Assembly (NCBI RefSeq): GCF_029338295.1
Contig: NZ_CP119791.1
Location: forward strand, 1-64,000
Direction of reading: 5' to 3'
Source: Haladaptatus sp. QDMS2
GTDB lineage: Archaea; Halobacteriota; Halobacteria; Halobacteriales; Halococcaceae
DNA length: 64,000 nt
Both the position numbers and the translations under genes were made by a program. The notes beneath the pieces were generated by a model. That model did no database searches. It was not told the origin of the DNA and worked only from the letters and a program-made list of their open reading frames with translations. This document shows, in pieces, positions 53,085-61,657 of the stretch (its first letter is position 1; each line of letters begins with the position of its first letter).

Positions 53085-53678
53085 TTACGCGGCGTCGGCT
53101 TCGACCGCTTCGCTCTCGTCTAAGCTTTCGAGTGCGGTGAGCACTTCCTGCTTGTAGCGCTCTACGGGCAGGTCGTACTGCTCTTTGGCCATGCGCGCGT
53201 ACTCGTTGGTCTCGTCGTCGAACGCTTCGATGCGGTCCATCGTGCGCTCTGCGGTTTCGACGACCCAGCGGTCGCGCGTCTCGGCGGAGACGACGGAGAT
53301 GGACTCCGGTCGGATGGAGACGTTGATGGAGCCGTCGTCCGTCTCGTAGGTGCGTGGCTTGCCTGCGATTGCAACGTACGCCGGGGCTTCGACGTCACGG
53401 AGGACGCTCGCGGCTTCCGGCTGGTACTGGCCAGCGTAGACGAAAAACGTCCCCGTCGGGTCGACGACGCGGCCGCGCCAGTACTCGCTGTCCTCACCGA
53501 CGTCTTCTTTCTCGGTGAGCGTGCCGACGACGAACACGCGGTTTGCGCGTTCGCCCGTCGGGAGCAGCAGGTAGACCGGGGCGCGTTCGTCGTCCGATTC
53601 TTTGAACGTGTAGCCTGCGTCGTTGAACTCGCGGGCGAAAACCCGTCGAGCGACTTCTCGGGTGGGTGCGGAACTCAT
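53085..53678 (-). CDS. rpap3: RPA3-associated protein
   Basis: This 197-residue protein has one OB fold (YLLLPTGERANRVFVVGTLT, then DSEYWRGRVVDPTGTFFVYA and YVAIAGKPRTYETDDGS) and a helical acidic tail. It matches the haloarchaeal RPA-associated proteins (COG3390) that work with replication protein A on single-stranded DNA. It starts 3 bp after the stop of rpa3, in the conserved operon order. Confidence 0.92.
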   Translation of the reverse strand: MSSAPTREVARRVFAREFNDAGYTFKESDDERAPVYLLLPTGERANRVFVVGTLTEKEDVGEDSEYWRGRVVDPTGTFFVYAGQYQPEAASVLRDVEAPAYVAIAGKPRTYETDDGSINVSIRPESISVVSAETRDRWVVETAERTMDRIEAFDDETNEYARMAKEQYDLPVERYKQEVLTALESLDESEAVEADAA

Positions 53679-53680
53679 GG

Positions 53681-54613
53681 TTACATCGACCTCGCTTTGA
53701 TGAGGACTGCTTCGGCATCGACCGGGCCGGTCAGTTCTTCGAAACTGTTCGCCAGGACGTAGCGTCCGAGCGTCGGGCCACTGATGCGGTAGTAGCGCCC
53801 GAGGACTTTCTCGCGCATCTCGTCTGCGACGATGGTCGTGTCGAGTGCGTCCATGGCCATCTCCTTTGCCTTCTCCAAGGTAATCCCGGTGAGTTCCTCG
53901 GTGGCTTCCTTGTTGAAGATGGTCTCGTGGACGTTCACGCCGTCGTCGACGACGCCCTTGATGCGGAGGTCGAACTCGCCTTCGACCTCACCGTGTTCTG
54001 AACACCGTCCGTTCTGGAGGACGCGCGTGCAGTCCTCCTCCGGACAGCGCTTGATGAGTCCGCTGCCGCTCTGGATGTCCACCAGTGCGCCTTCGATTTC
54101 GGCTTCGTTGTCGCCGACTTCCAAGTCCTCGTCGAGTTCCTCGATGCCGGTCGTCCGGTTGAGCTTGACCGAGAATCGGCCCTGGTACTCGTCGGTGACG
54201 ACGTTCGAGAAGCGGTAGACCTTCCCTTCTTCGAGTTCGGGGAGGTCCGATTTCGCCCACTTCGTGAACTTGATCGTGCCGGTCGGGTCACCGAGCAGGC
54301 CGACCTGCCCGATGGATTCGTGGCCGGGTTCCCAGAGGTCGACGACCTTTGCGGTCAGGTCGAGCCACTGCTCTGGCTCGTCTACGTCCGCGATTTCCAT
54401 CTCCTGGTTGCCGCCTGCGCCACGGAGGTCTTCGCGCTCCATGCCGGCTTCGTCCAGGTAGTGGCTCGTGACGCTGCGACGGGCCTCGTCTACGGGGACC
54501 TTGTATTCGTTTACGAGTTTCTCGAGACGCTCTGCTACGTCTTCGACGGTCAACTCGAGTTTGTCTGAAAACTGCTCGTGTATCTCTACTGCGTGCTGGT
54601 GCACATCTGTCAT
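53681..54613 (-). CDS. rpa3: Single-strand DNA-binding protein, replication factor A (RPA3 type)
   Basis: The protein has 310 residues. An N-terminal helical region (MTDVHQHAVEIHEQFSDKLE) precedes two OB folds, about 85-165 (TAKVVDLWEPGHESIGQVGL) and about 180-275. The second contains a zinc finger with cysteines in KRCPEEDCTRV and CSEHGE. The length fits RPA3, shorter than the RPA1 paralogue. It binds single-stranded DNA in replication and repair. It leads the operon with the associated protein downstream. Confidence 0.92.
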   Translation of the reverse strand: MTDVHQHAVEIHEQFSDKLELTVEDVAERLEKLVNEYKVPVDEARRSVTSHYLDEAGMEREDLRGAGGNQEMEIADVDEPEQWLDLTAKVVDLWEPGHESIGQVGLLGDPTGTIKFTKWAKSDLPELEEGKVYRFSNVVTDEYQGRFSVKLNRTTGIEELDEDLEVGDNEAEIEGALVDIQSGSGLIKRCPEEDCTRVLQNGRCSEHGEVEGEFDLRIKGVVDDGVNVHETIFNKEATEELTGITLEKAKEMAMDALDTTIVADEMREKVLGRYYRISGPTLGRYVLANSFEELTGPVDAEAVLIKARSM

Positions 54614-54732
54614 TGGGTTTCACTGTCTCCGCCTGTTTTCAATGGGAGACATACGACGGTTGGTTCCCAATGGTATAAAAAGTATGGTGAGCGGGCTGAA
54701 AGTGATTCCCTCGTGCGATTCCGTTTTGGGAC

Positions 54733-55272
54733 TTAAGCCTCCGGTTCCCACTCAGAGGCGAGCAGGCCGTAGATGACTTGGTCGACCCACTCGCCGCCGG
54801 TGAATTCGGACTTTCGCTTGGTGCCTTCGTGAGTGAAGCCGAGCTTTTCGACGACGCGCCGAGAGCCTTCGTTCGGGGCTTCTATCCACGCGTCGATACG
54901 GTGGAGGCCGAGTTCTTGGAAGCCGAACTGGATGATTGCCTCGGCGGCTTCGGTGGCATAGCCTTCGCCCCAGTATTCGGGCGCAATCCAGTAGCCGAGG
55001 TTGCCGAGTTTGTTCCGGTCGTTAAAGGGCATGAGTCCCGCGTGCCCAACGCGTTCGTCACCGTCCCAGAGGACGAGCGAGACGACGTCGTCGCCGGTGT
55101 GGAACTCCTCGTAGGAGTCCTCCTGTTCCATCTCGGAGTACGGCGTCCGGAAGATGCTGATGTACTGGCGGATTTTCGGGTGGTTCAGGTGTGAATTCAG
55201 GAAGGCCTCGTCGTCGCGGGTGACTGGTCGGAGGTCGAGGCGTTCGGTCTGTAGATACGGTGTTCGTGACAT
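54733..55272 (-). CDS. GNAT N-acetyltransferase, RimJ/RimL type
   Basis: This 179-residue protein starts MSRTPYLQTERLDLRPVTRD, the standard opening of RimJ/RimL-like acetyltransferases. The acetyl-CoA-binding motif follows in GNLGYWIAPEYWGEGYATEA, then LHRIDAWIEAPNEGSRRVVE and KLGFTHEG. These enzymes acetylate N-termini or small amines; the substrate is unknown. The frame to 55329 is not needed. Confidence 0.9.
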   Translation of the reverse strand: MSRTPYLQTERLDLRPVTRDDEAFLNSHLNHPKIRQYISIFRTPYSEMEQEDSYEEFHTGDDVVSLVLWDGDERVGHAGLMPFNDRNKLGNLGYWIAPEYWGEGYATEAAEAIIQFGFQELGLHRIDAWIEAPNEGSRRVVEKLGFTHEGTKRKSEFTGGEWVDQVIYGLLASEWEPEA

Positions 55273-55494
55273 ACTGGTGGTTGTGACTCGGTCTGAAAAT
55301 CGGTGCGTGCGCAGACGGGACTCAGCCAACTCGTGCGTCGAACGTGAATCCGGTCAGAAACAGGTGGAAACGAGCATCGGGTACCTGTTTGAGACCTTTC
55401 GGAGCAGACGCAAAAACGTTATCCCTGGGAAGAACAGCAATGCTGGACACCTGAAGACCTATTAGCATCGAAGCAAGATGCAGGTTCACTGCCC

Positions 55495-55647
55495 ATGTTC
55501 CCCGTGATTGACATCATCCCTCCCTCGGCCCTCAAATTCTTGATAATCATCGGGTTCGCCACCTTCGCGCTCCTGTTCGCGTACATCCTGGGAGGCGGGT
55601 CGTCGAAAATGGACGATTGGTCCTTCTCCGGGGGGCGATGGCGATGA
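55495..55647 (+). CDS. Small single-helix membrane protein (DUF7859-like)
   Basis: This 50-residue protein has MFPVIDIIPPSALKFL, then a membrane helix (IIIGFATFALLFAYILGGG) and a polar end KMDDWSFSGGRWR. Small proteins of this pattern are conserved in haloarchaea as an unnamed family; the DUF number is from memory. It lies upstream of the DUF7091-like gene on the same strand. Confidence 0.7.
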   Translation: MFPVIDIIPPSALKFLIIIGFATFALLFAYILGGGSSKMDDWSFSGGRWR

Positions 55648-55738
55648 GACGAAGAGCATCGCTCGAAACCGGGAGCAAGCCCACGGGACATGTTCCCCGC
55701 CCCGTGACGCTTTGTATCTCCGTGCCCAACCACCCTGC

Positions 55739-56032
55739 ATGAGTAACCGGCGGCGCATCGAACGCCTCATCCGCCAGCAGTTTCGCAAGGCGGGCCGTCA
55801 GATGGGGCGGGCACGCTACGAGTATCGCGAAGGGCGAGGGGAGCGGTCGCGCACGCCGGACGCCCCAGAGACCGACGGCGGCCGCGAGATGAACATCGTC
55901 TGTCGCCGGTACGCAGAGCGCCGTACTGTCAGCCTCGACGCCCAGCAACATCCCCACTGCTTCGACGCCGAAAGCGTAGACTGTCAGGGCTGTCTCGAAG
56001 ACATTCGCGAAGGTATCATCGAAACGTGGTAA
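55739..56032 (+). CDS. DUF7091-like small protein
   Basis: This 97-residue protein starts MSNRRRIERLIRQQFRKAGR, a basic helix, and ends with a cysteine-rich part: NIVCRRYAERRTVSLDAQ, then HCFDAESVDCQGCLEDIREG. The cysteines could bind zinc. It is a conserved haloarchaeal family of unknown role. Confidence 0.75.
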   Translation: MSNRRRIERLIRQQFRKAGRQMGRARYEYREGRGERSRTPDAPETDGGREMNIVCRRYAERRTVSLDAQQHPHCFDAESVDCQGCLEDIREGIIETW

Positions 56033-56200
56033 ACTGCCTCGATCGCTCTTCACTGCGGTATGCTATCTGGTAGCACTCTCTCGATTCTCGTGTGAATCCG
56101 GGTCGCGACTATTATTGCGACATAGCTGATAATTCACCGCCGGAAATCGTGCGTCTTTTGAAGCGGAGTGTGTGAGATTTCACTAGACTTTCTTTCCACC

Positions 56201-57313
56201 ATGAGAAAACGCCTTCACAGCATCGACACACTGCGAGCCCTCGCGATTTTCTTCATCACTCTCGCACACCTCCAGCCGTTCCGTGACTTTGCCACGCACG
56301 GGAATCTCCTCTTTTTCGCCCTCGATACCATCGGCCAGTTCGACGTCCCCTTCTTTTTCGTCACCTCGGGCTACTTCCTGGCGGCGAAGGTGAACACCCA
56401 CAGCGTCACAGCCACCATCAAGGGCACCGGCCAGAAACTCGGCTCCATCTTCGTGTTCGGCAAACTCGTCTCTGTCGCGACGGCCGCACTGGTCGCCGTC
56501 ATCGCCGGCACATCCGTGATGAGTCAACTCACGCACAGTCTCTTCAACCTCTCTCCGCTCTCCCTGTTGTACTACGGTAACGCCCAGACCGTCCCCCTCT
56601 GGTTCCTACCGGCGCTGTTTTTCTCCATCGCCTTCGTCTCCGTGTTCGTCAAATTCGACAACACCCGCTACCTGCTGCCAGTCGCGGCGCTCTTTCACGT
56701 CGTCGGCATCGTCGCGATGAACTTCGAGATGCTCATAGAGATTCCGTTCCCCACGCGCGATGCCCTCTTCTTTGGCTTCTTCTACGTCGCACTCGGCTAC
56801 ACGATTCGCTCGTCGGACTGGAACCCGGACGAGAATCGCAGTCACCTGTATCTCGGCGCGGTCGTGCTCCTCTTGGGCGTGCAACTCGCCGAACAGTACG
56901 CGATTGGCTACCTCATCCACGACAACGTGCTCGCGCAGACGGTGTACACGACTGAGTACACCATCTCCACGATATTCCTCGTCCTCGCACTCTTCGCGTA
57001 CGCGCTCTCGAATCCGGGCTGGGGAAAGAACACGATTCTGCCGAAGGTGGGTCGACACGCCCTCGGCATCTACCTCCTTCACGTCCCCGTCTTCTTCCTC
57101 ATCCACGCGACCAAGAGGTACTGGATTCCGGTCATCGGATTCGACCTCCCATCGACGTTGGTCTGGCAGGTGACGATTACACCGTTCGTGTACGTGCTTT
57201 CACTGGGGAGCTATCTCCTCATGGCGCGAATCGGCGTCATCGAACTCGAGGGCAGCCACATTCCGTGGCTCGGTCAGCTGCGGGCTCGCGGTTGGATTCC
57301 AGCGCGGGAGTGA
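56201..57313 (+). CDS. Membrane acyltransferase (acyltransferase 3 family)
   Basis: This 370-residue protein starts MRKRLHSIDTLRALAIFFIT, where the LRALAIxxxxxxH pattern with the following AHLQPF marks acyltransferase family 3. About ten membrane helices follow. A conserved C-terminal part has ALGIYLLHVPVFFLIHA. Such enzymes O-acetylate or O-acylate surface sugars or lipids. The target is unknown; a sugar-nucleotide enzyme gene lies 1 kb downstream. Confidence 0.88.
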   Translation: MRKRLHSIDTLRALAIFFITLAHLQPFRDFATHGNLLFFALDTIGQFDVPFFFVTSGYFLAAKVNTHSVTATIKGTGQKLGSIFVFGKLVSVATAALVAVIAGTSVMSQLTHSLFNLSPLSLLYYGNAQTVPLWFLPALFFSIAFVSVFVKFDNTRYLLPVAALFHVVGIVAMNFEMLIEIPFPTRDALFFGFFYVALGYTIRSSDWNPDENRSHLYLGAVVLLLGVQLAEQYAIGYLIHDNVLAQTVYTTEYTISTIFLVLALFAYALSNPGWGKNTILPKVGRHALGIYLLHVPVFFLIHATKRYWIPVIGFDLPSTLVWQVTITPFVYVLSLGSYLLMARIGVIELEGSHIPWLGQLRARGWIPARE

Positions 57314-57376
57314 AAGCCTAATTCCGTTTCTGTCGACTCACAGAAAGCATTTATAAATAGACAGAAACGATTTGAC

Positions 57377-58270
57377 ATGAACTCCGCTGCGAGAGGGTCT
57401 ACACCGGCGAATACGAAGAGCCGGCGGTGGGTGCTATTCGCCACAGCGACCATCCCATTTGTCTCGAGTGGTTGTGCGCTGGACCCATACAACGACAGCA
57501 GTCTCTCGCTTCACTTCGAACCGGTCACGGACTCGAACCTCGGTGACGAATTTCTCTACACAACCGCTGACTGGTCTGAACTACAGCAGGAACTCGTGAA
57601 CGAAGGTGTCCCGAATGGCACCACAACCTCCGGTCACCGACCGTTCCGGACTGGTGATTTCATCGAAGTGGACGGGACGTACTACGAAATCTCTGTCACA
57701 GAGAACGGAAGGACACCAGTCAAAACGCCGCTACTCGTAGCGACACCCGTAGAAGAACCAGACGGGAATGTCGGTGATTTTGGAACCCTTTCGGACACAG
57801 ACGTGGAGACGCTTCGGTGTGCCCTCTCAACCGCAAGGGAGGGTGAAAAAACACGTCCATGCCCAATTTTCGGTGGTGAGAGCAGTAGCTTCCTCCCAAA
57901 ACCTGCATTCGAATTCATCGAACACGGGTCGAGGTATTACCGCCTCTCTGTCGAGACGAAAGAAGTCCCTCTCGAAGCGTACGAGTACGAGTTCACCGCT
58001 ATCGCGGAAACCCAGACCGAGTTTGCTGAATTCGCCGCTCGTGAACTCATCGCGGTGGATTTCGATGCAATGGACCTCTCGGAAAAGCAGCGAAAAATCC
58101 TCCGGACTGGAACCGAAACGGGCGTTTACGAAGAGTCGCCGCCGCCCTATACTGACGCCTTAACTGAACTCGTGGAGGTGTTCGAAGACAGTGCGGATGC
58201 TCACCGAGATTACATTCGATTCGAGGGTGGTTATTACCTCATGTGGACAATGTCGGTCCACGACGACTAA
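57377..58270 (+). CDS. Lipoprotein-like protein of unknown function
   Basis: The protein has 297 residues. The N-terminus has basic residues, a hydrophobic stretch (RRWVLFATATIPFVSSGC) and a possible lipobox cysteine near residue 33. Two similar halves follow: EFLYTTADWSELQQELVNEG with DGTYYEISVTENGRTP, and the later ALTELVEVFEDSADAHRDYI with FEGGYYLMWTMSV. An internal duplication is suggested by the repeated motif of an acidic helix followed by a tyrosine-rich strand. No family is recognised. Confidence 0.75.
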   Translation: MNSAARGSTPANTKSRRWVLFATATIPFVSSGCALDPYNDSSLSLHFEPVTDSNLGDEFLYTTADWSELQQELVNEGVPNGTTTSGHRPFRTGDFIEVDGTYYEISVTENGRTPVKTPLLVATPVEEPDGNVGDFGTLSDTDVETLRCALSTAREGEKTRPCPIFGGESSSFLPKPAFEFIEHGSRYYRLSVETKEVPLEAYEYEFTAIAETQTEFAEFAARELIAVDFDAMDLSEKQRKILRTGTETGVYEESPPPYTDALTELVEVFEDSADAHRDYIRFEGGYYLMWTMSVHDD

Positions 58271-58364
58271 TCGGTAGCAAACTCGTACACGTTGGGGCGA
58301 TATGGTTCCGCTTGAAAGCAGCGTCGCCGATACTATTTTTCGCCCCACGCTCCCACATCTACCC

Positions 58365-59345
58365 ATGGACCTGCCCCTCGTCGCTCTCGTCCTCGCCGGC
58401 GGCACCGGCACCCGACTCTATCCTGCGAGCCGCAGCCACCGCCCGAAGCAGTTTCTCGACTTCGGCGACGGCTCGCTGCTCGCCCAGACCGTAGACCGCC
58501 TCGGCTTCGCAGACGAAATCTACGTCCTCACCCGCGAAGATTTTGCAGACGAAATCCACGACCACGCTCCCGAAGCCGCCGTCCTCACCGAACCCGAACC
58601 CAAAGACACCGGCCCCGCGCTCGTCTACGCCGCCGCCCGTATCCGCGAGCAGGTGGGTGACTGCGTCCTCTTTTGCGTCCCGAGCGACCACCACATCACC
58701 GGCGACTTCGCGGAGACGGCACAGCGGGCCGCCCGCGTCGCCGTAGAGACGGAGAATCTCGTCACCGTCGGTATCCGCCCGACCCGCCCCGCGACTGGCT
58801 ACGGCTACATCGAACCCGGTACTGACCACGGCGACTACGCCGACGTGGCTTCTTTCCACGAAAAACCGGACGCCGAAACAGCCTCCGAGTACGTCGAACG
58901 GGGATTCCTCTGGAACGCCGGGATGTTCGCGTGGACGCCCGACGCGTTCCTTCGGGAGGCAGGAGAGACGCCCCTCGCACCCCTCGTCGAAAACCCAGAC
59001 GATTTCGACGCCGTCGAACCGGTGAGCATCGACTACGCCGTCCTCGAACGCACCGGGCGGGCGAGCGTCGTACCCGCGACGTTCGAGTGGGACGACCTCG
59101 GCGCGTGGGACGCCCTCGCCCGAATCCTCGACGCTGATGAGGCTGGCAACGCCGTCCTCGGCGACGCTGAACTCGTCGAGACGACGAACTCGCTCGTGGT
59201 CACGGACGACGCTCACGTCAGCGTCGTCGGGGTCTCAGACCTCGTGGTGGTCGCCTACGACGACCGCGTGCTCGTCGTGCCCATGGAGAAGGCTCAGCGA
59301 GTGCGCGAAATCGTCTCCCGGCTCAAGGCCGACGGCCGGTTCTGA
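58365..59345 (+). CDS. Mannose-1-phosphate guanylyltransferase
   Basis: The 326-residue enzyme joins mannose 1-phosphate with GTP to make GDP-mannose for glycan synthesis. It opens MDLPLVALVLAGGTGTRLYP, with the nucleotidyltransferase signature GGTGTRLYPASRSHRPKQF. Further motifs are CVPSDHHI, TGYGYIEPG, EKPD and FLWNAGMFAW, all in the usual order. The ATG at 58365 is right before the signature; the frame to 58302 is unlikely. The C-terminal phosphomannose-isomerase-like domain of bifunctional enzymes is absent, as in the archaeal single-domain type. Confidence 0.93.
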   Translation: MDLPLVALVLAGGTGTRLYPASRSHRPKQFLDFGDGSLLAQTVDRLGFADEIYVLTREDFADEIHDHAPEAAVLTEPEPKDTGPALVYAAARIREQVGDCVLFCVPSDHHITGDFAETAQRAARVAVETENLVTVGIRPTRPATGYGYIEPGTDHGDYADVASFHEKPDAETASEYVERGFLWNAGMFAWTPDAFLREAGETPLAPLVENPDDFDAVEPVSIDYAVLERTGRASVVPATFEWDDLGAWDALARILDADEAGNAVLGDAELVETTNSLVVTDDAHVSVVGVSDLVVVAYDDRVLVVPMEKAQRVREIVSRLKADGRF

Positions 59346-59346
59346 A

Positions 59347-60132
59347 TTAGCTTCGGAGCCGTCCTCCATCGACGGGAAGCGCGACGCCGTTGACAAAGCT
59401 TGACCGTTCGCTGGAGAGGAAGGCGACCACATCGCCGAGTTCGCGCGGGTCGCCGATGCGCCCGAGCGGAATGTTTGCCGACCACTCGGCGAGGCCCTCC
59501 TCGTAGCTCGCAATCTCGCCGCGGTCGAGCGACTGCTGGATGAGGTCCTGAATCCGACTGGTTTCGTGCGCACCCGGCAACACCGCGTTCACCCGCACGT
59601 CGGGGGCGAACTCGCGAGACAGCGTTTTGACGAGGCCGATGACCGCGCTGCGAACCGCATTCGAGAGGACGAGTCCCTCGATGGCCTCGCGGACGCTCGT
59701 CGAGGTGATGGCGACGAACGTGCCCGCGCCGCTTTTCGCGAGGTGCGGGTGGGCTTCCTTGGCCGTCCAGACGGCGCTCATCACGAGCAGGTCGTAGGCG
59801 GCGTACCAGTCGCGCTCCTGGGTGTCGAGAAACGGGCCGGAGGGTGGACCACCCGCAGACGTCACGACGTGGTCGAGGCCACCGAATTCGTCCACGGTCT
59901 GGGCGACGAACGCCGCGACGTGGTCTGGGTCAGTGATGTCTGCCTCCACCGCGAGAACGGTTCCGCGCCCCGCACCGCCGACTCGTTCCTCCGCTTTCGC
60001 CAGTCGGTCTGCGTCCCGCCCGCAGATGGCCACGTCGCAGCCTTCCTCGGCGAGCGCAACGGCACTCGCCAGTCCGAGCCCGCTGGTGCTCGCCGTCACT
60101 AACGCGCTATCTCCAGCAATTCCAAAGTCCAT
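59347..60132 (-). CDS. SDR-family oxidoreductase lacking the usual Tyr-Lys pair
   Basis: The protein has 261 residues. The Rossmann start is TASTSGLGLASAVALAEEG, followed by VTSAGGPPSG in place of NAG and the serine in VAITSTSVRE. Where classical SDRs have YxxxK, this protein reads SNAVRSAVIGLVK, so tyrosine is replaced by serine and lysine by arginine. Similar sequences exist in a 3-oxoacyl-reductase-like subgroup. Catalysis may differ from the classical mechanism. It overlaps no gene but ends one base after the convergent mannose-1-phosphate gene. Confidence 0.88.
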   Translation of the reverse strand: MDFGIAGDSALVTASTSGLGLASAVALAEEGCDVAICGRDADRLAKAEERVGGAGRGTVLAVEADITDPDHVAAFVAQTVDEFGGLDHVVTSAGGPPSGPFLDTQERDWYAAYDLLVMSAVWTAKEAHPHLAKSGAGTFVAITSTSVREAIEGLVLSNAVRSAVIGLVKTLSREFAPDVRVNAVLPGAHETSRIQDLIQQSLDRGEIASYEEGLAEWSANIPLGRIGDPRELGDVVAFLSSERSSFVNGVALPVDGGRLRS

Positions 60133-60173
60133 GACTGGCCCAACGCGGGCCAGCGCTAACGTCGTTTCCCCGC

Positions 60174-60656
60174 TCAGTGCTCGGTGCGCTCGGCACGGCG
60201 CACTCGCACCGCCCCGTCGTGGGTCACGCCAATGAGCAGCGGCTGGACGACCTGTCGTCCGCTCACCGCGCCACCCGCCTCGTCGCCGACGACTTTCATG
60301 AGTTCGGGCGCGGTGTGACTGACCTTGACACCTGCTTCGTCACACGCGCCGTACACCTTCGCCGGTACGTCGTAGAGGTCTGCCCCCTCCTCGACGAGTA
60401 TCTGCACCGGGGCGCGAAGCGTCTCCGCGAACGCCACCGTCTCGCGGGCCTTCTCGATGTTCGTCCGGGCGCTCGACTCGACGCTCGAAACGTTCGCTCG
60501 CGACGTGCCGAGCAAGTCCGCGATGTCCGCCTGCGCGATGCCCTTCTCGCGCAGTGCGAGTACCTCGGCCTGTCTTCGGGTGAGAATACTCGCTTCGGGG
60601 TCGAAGCCGATGCGGTCGAGCAGCGCGTCCACATCTGGCATCGGGTCGTCGCTCAC
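60174..60656 (-). CDS. tfx: Tfx-family DNA-binding protein
   Basis: The protein has 160 residues. The N-terminal HTH (LTRRQAEVLALREKGIAQAD, then LLGTSRANVSSVESSARTNI) is the Tfx type known from methanogens, with a C-terminal Tfx domain (ILVEEGADLYDVPAKVYGAC). It binds DNA; in methanogens Tfx is linked to the formylmethanofuran dehydrogenase operon, but its haloarchaeal targets are unknown. The start could also be M6 at 60641. Confidence 0.9.
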   Translation of the reverse strand: MSDDPMPDVDALLDRIGFDPEASILTRRQAEVLALREKGIAQADIADLLGTSRANVSSVESSARTNIEKARETVAFAETLRAPVQILVEEGADLYDVPAKVYGACDEAGVKVSHTAPELMKVVGDEAGGAVSGRQVVQPLLIGVTHDGAVRVRRAERTEH

Positions 60657-60664
60657 GGTCGGCG

Positions 60665-61117
60665 TTAGCTGCCCCAGAAATTGTCGCGGCTACCGAGGCG
60701 CTCTGGGCGCTTTGGTTTGCTGTAGCCGTCTTCGCCGTCTTCCTCGTCTCCCTCCGTTTCTGCCTCGTCTTCCGCTTCTGGCTCCATCGGAAGGCGCTCG
60801 ATTGGGTCTGCGCGAGCGTGATTCGAGCGAACTTTCGTTATCTTGACTCGTGCGCGTGCGTCGGGGAGGACGCCGTCTACGAAAATGATGAAACCGTCCT
60901 CGGTCCGGCCCACGCCAGCCCCACTCTCGTGGATGTCGGTGACGTCGACGACGACCTCCTCGCCGGGCTTGACCGGCTGTGACTTCAGGTCGCGGATCGG
61001 CTGGTTGTAGTGGTTACACCACTCAGCGCCGCCTTTGTCCCCGTAGTGCTGGCATCCCATCCCCTGGATGTGTTCGCTGAACTTGGGGCAGTCATCCGCG
61101 AGTGGACAGGTGGGCAT
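60665..61117 (-). CDS. TRAM-domain protein with an N-terminal cysteine cluster
   Basis: This 150-residue protein starts MPTCPLADDCPKFSEHIQGM, with four or more cysteines up to AEWCNHYN that could bind zinc or a cluster. A TRAM RNA-binding domain follows (VKPGEEVVVDVTDIHESGAG, then GFIIFVDGVLPDARARVKIT). A highly acidic tail ends it. TRAM domains bind tRNA and other RNA. The ATG at 61117 is preferred over a longer frame with no family character. Confidence 0.88.
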   Translation of the reverse strand: MPTCPLADDCPKFSEHIQGMGCQHYGDKGGAEWCNHYNQPIRDLKSQPVKPGEEVVVDVTDIHESGAGVGRTEDGFIIFVDGVLPDARARVKITKVRSNHARADPIERLPMEPEAEDEAETEGDEEDGEDGYSKPKRPERLGSRDNFWGS

Positions 61118-61495
61118 ATGGCCTACGTTTAGAGGCCGCCGTCTAAACGCTTGCGTCTCTTCAACTCCCTGACGGCGTGACTGTCTGCGTTCTGCGAATA
61201 GCGAGGGGTCTGTGTCCGAAGCCGAACCTGAAAACTTATCGTGTGATGTCAGAAATTGTCCATTATTGTCCCCCGATTCATCCCCGCTCTCCTCGATTCG
61301 CCGTCGTGACGTCCTCTCGCTCTCCGCCGGCGCACTGACCACCGCGCTCGCTGGATGTTCGTCTCTCCAGCAGACATTCCGTGAACAACAACTCTCGACA
61401 CCCGAGCGACGAATTCCAGTCGACTGGAAACCGAACCCTGGGGAGTGGCCGCGAATTGGCTATCTTTAATCGAGGAGAGAATCCCGCCCTTCAGG

Positions 61496-61528
61496 GCGTT
61501 GACGAGACGCAACGCGTCTCGTTCGCAC
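61496..61528 (+). repeat. 33-nt palindromic repeat, copy 2
   Basis: It matches 10938-10970 at 31 of 33 positions, with arms GACGAGACGC and GCGTCTCGTT. Here it lies inside the left-end hairpin of this element. A second hairpin, AGAACGC-TTC-GCGTTCT, follows directly. Confidence 0.75.
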
Positions 61529-61642
61529 ATCAGAACGCTTCGCGTTCTTGAGGACGGGAGTGAATCCAACACTTCCTACGCATCCACCGTCGATGGCAGA
61601 CCGGATATTCCACGCCAATCCGAATCATTAAGTAATCTAGCT

Positions 61643-61657
61643 TACATAGGCTATGTA
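61643..61657. promoter_or_regulatory. Palindrome at the tnpB start, copy 2
   Basis: TACATAGGCTATGTA differs from the copy at 24037-24051 only at the central base. Its last base is the first base of the tnpB start triplet, which reads ATA here. Confidence 0.55.
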
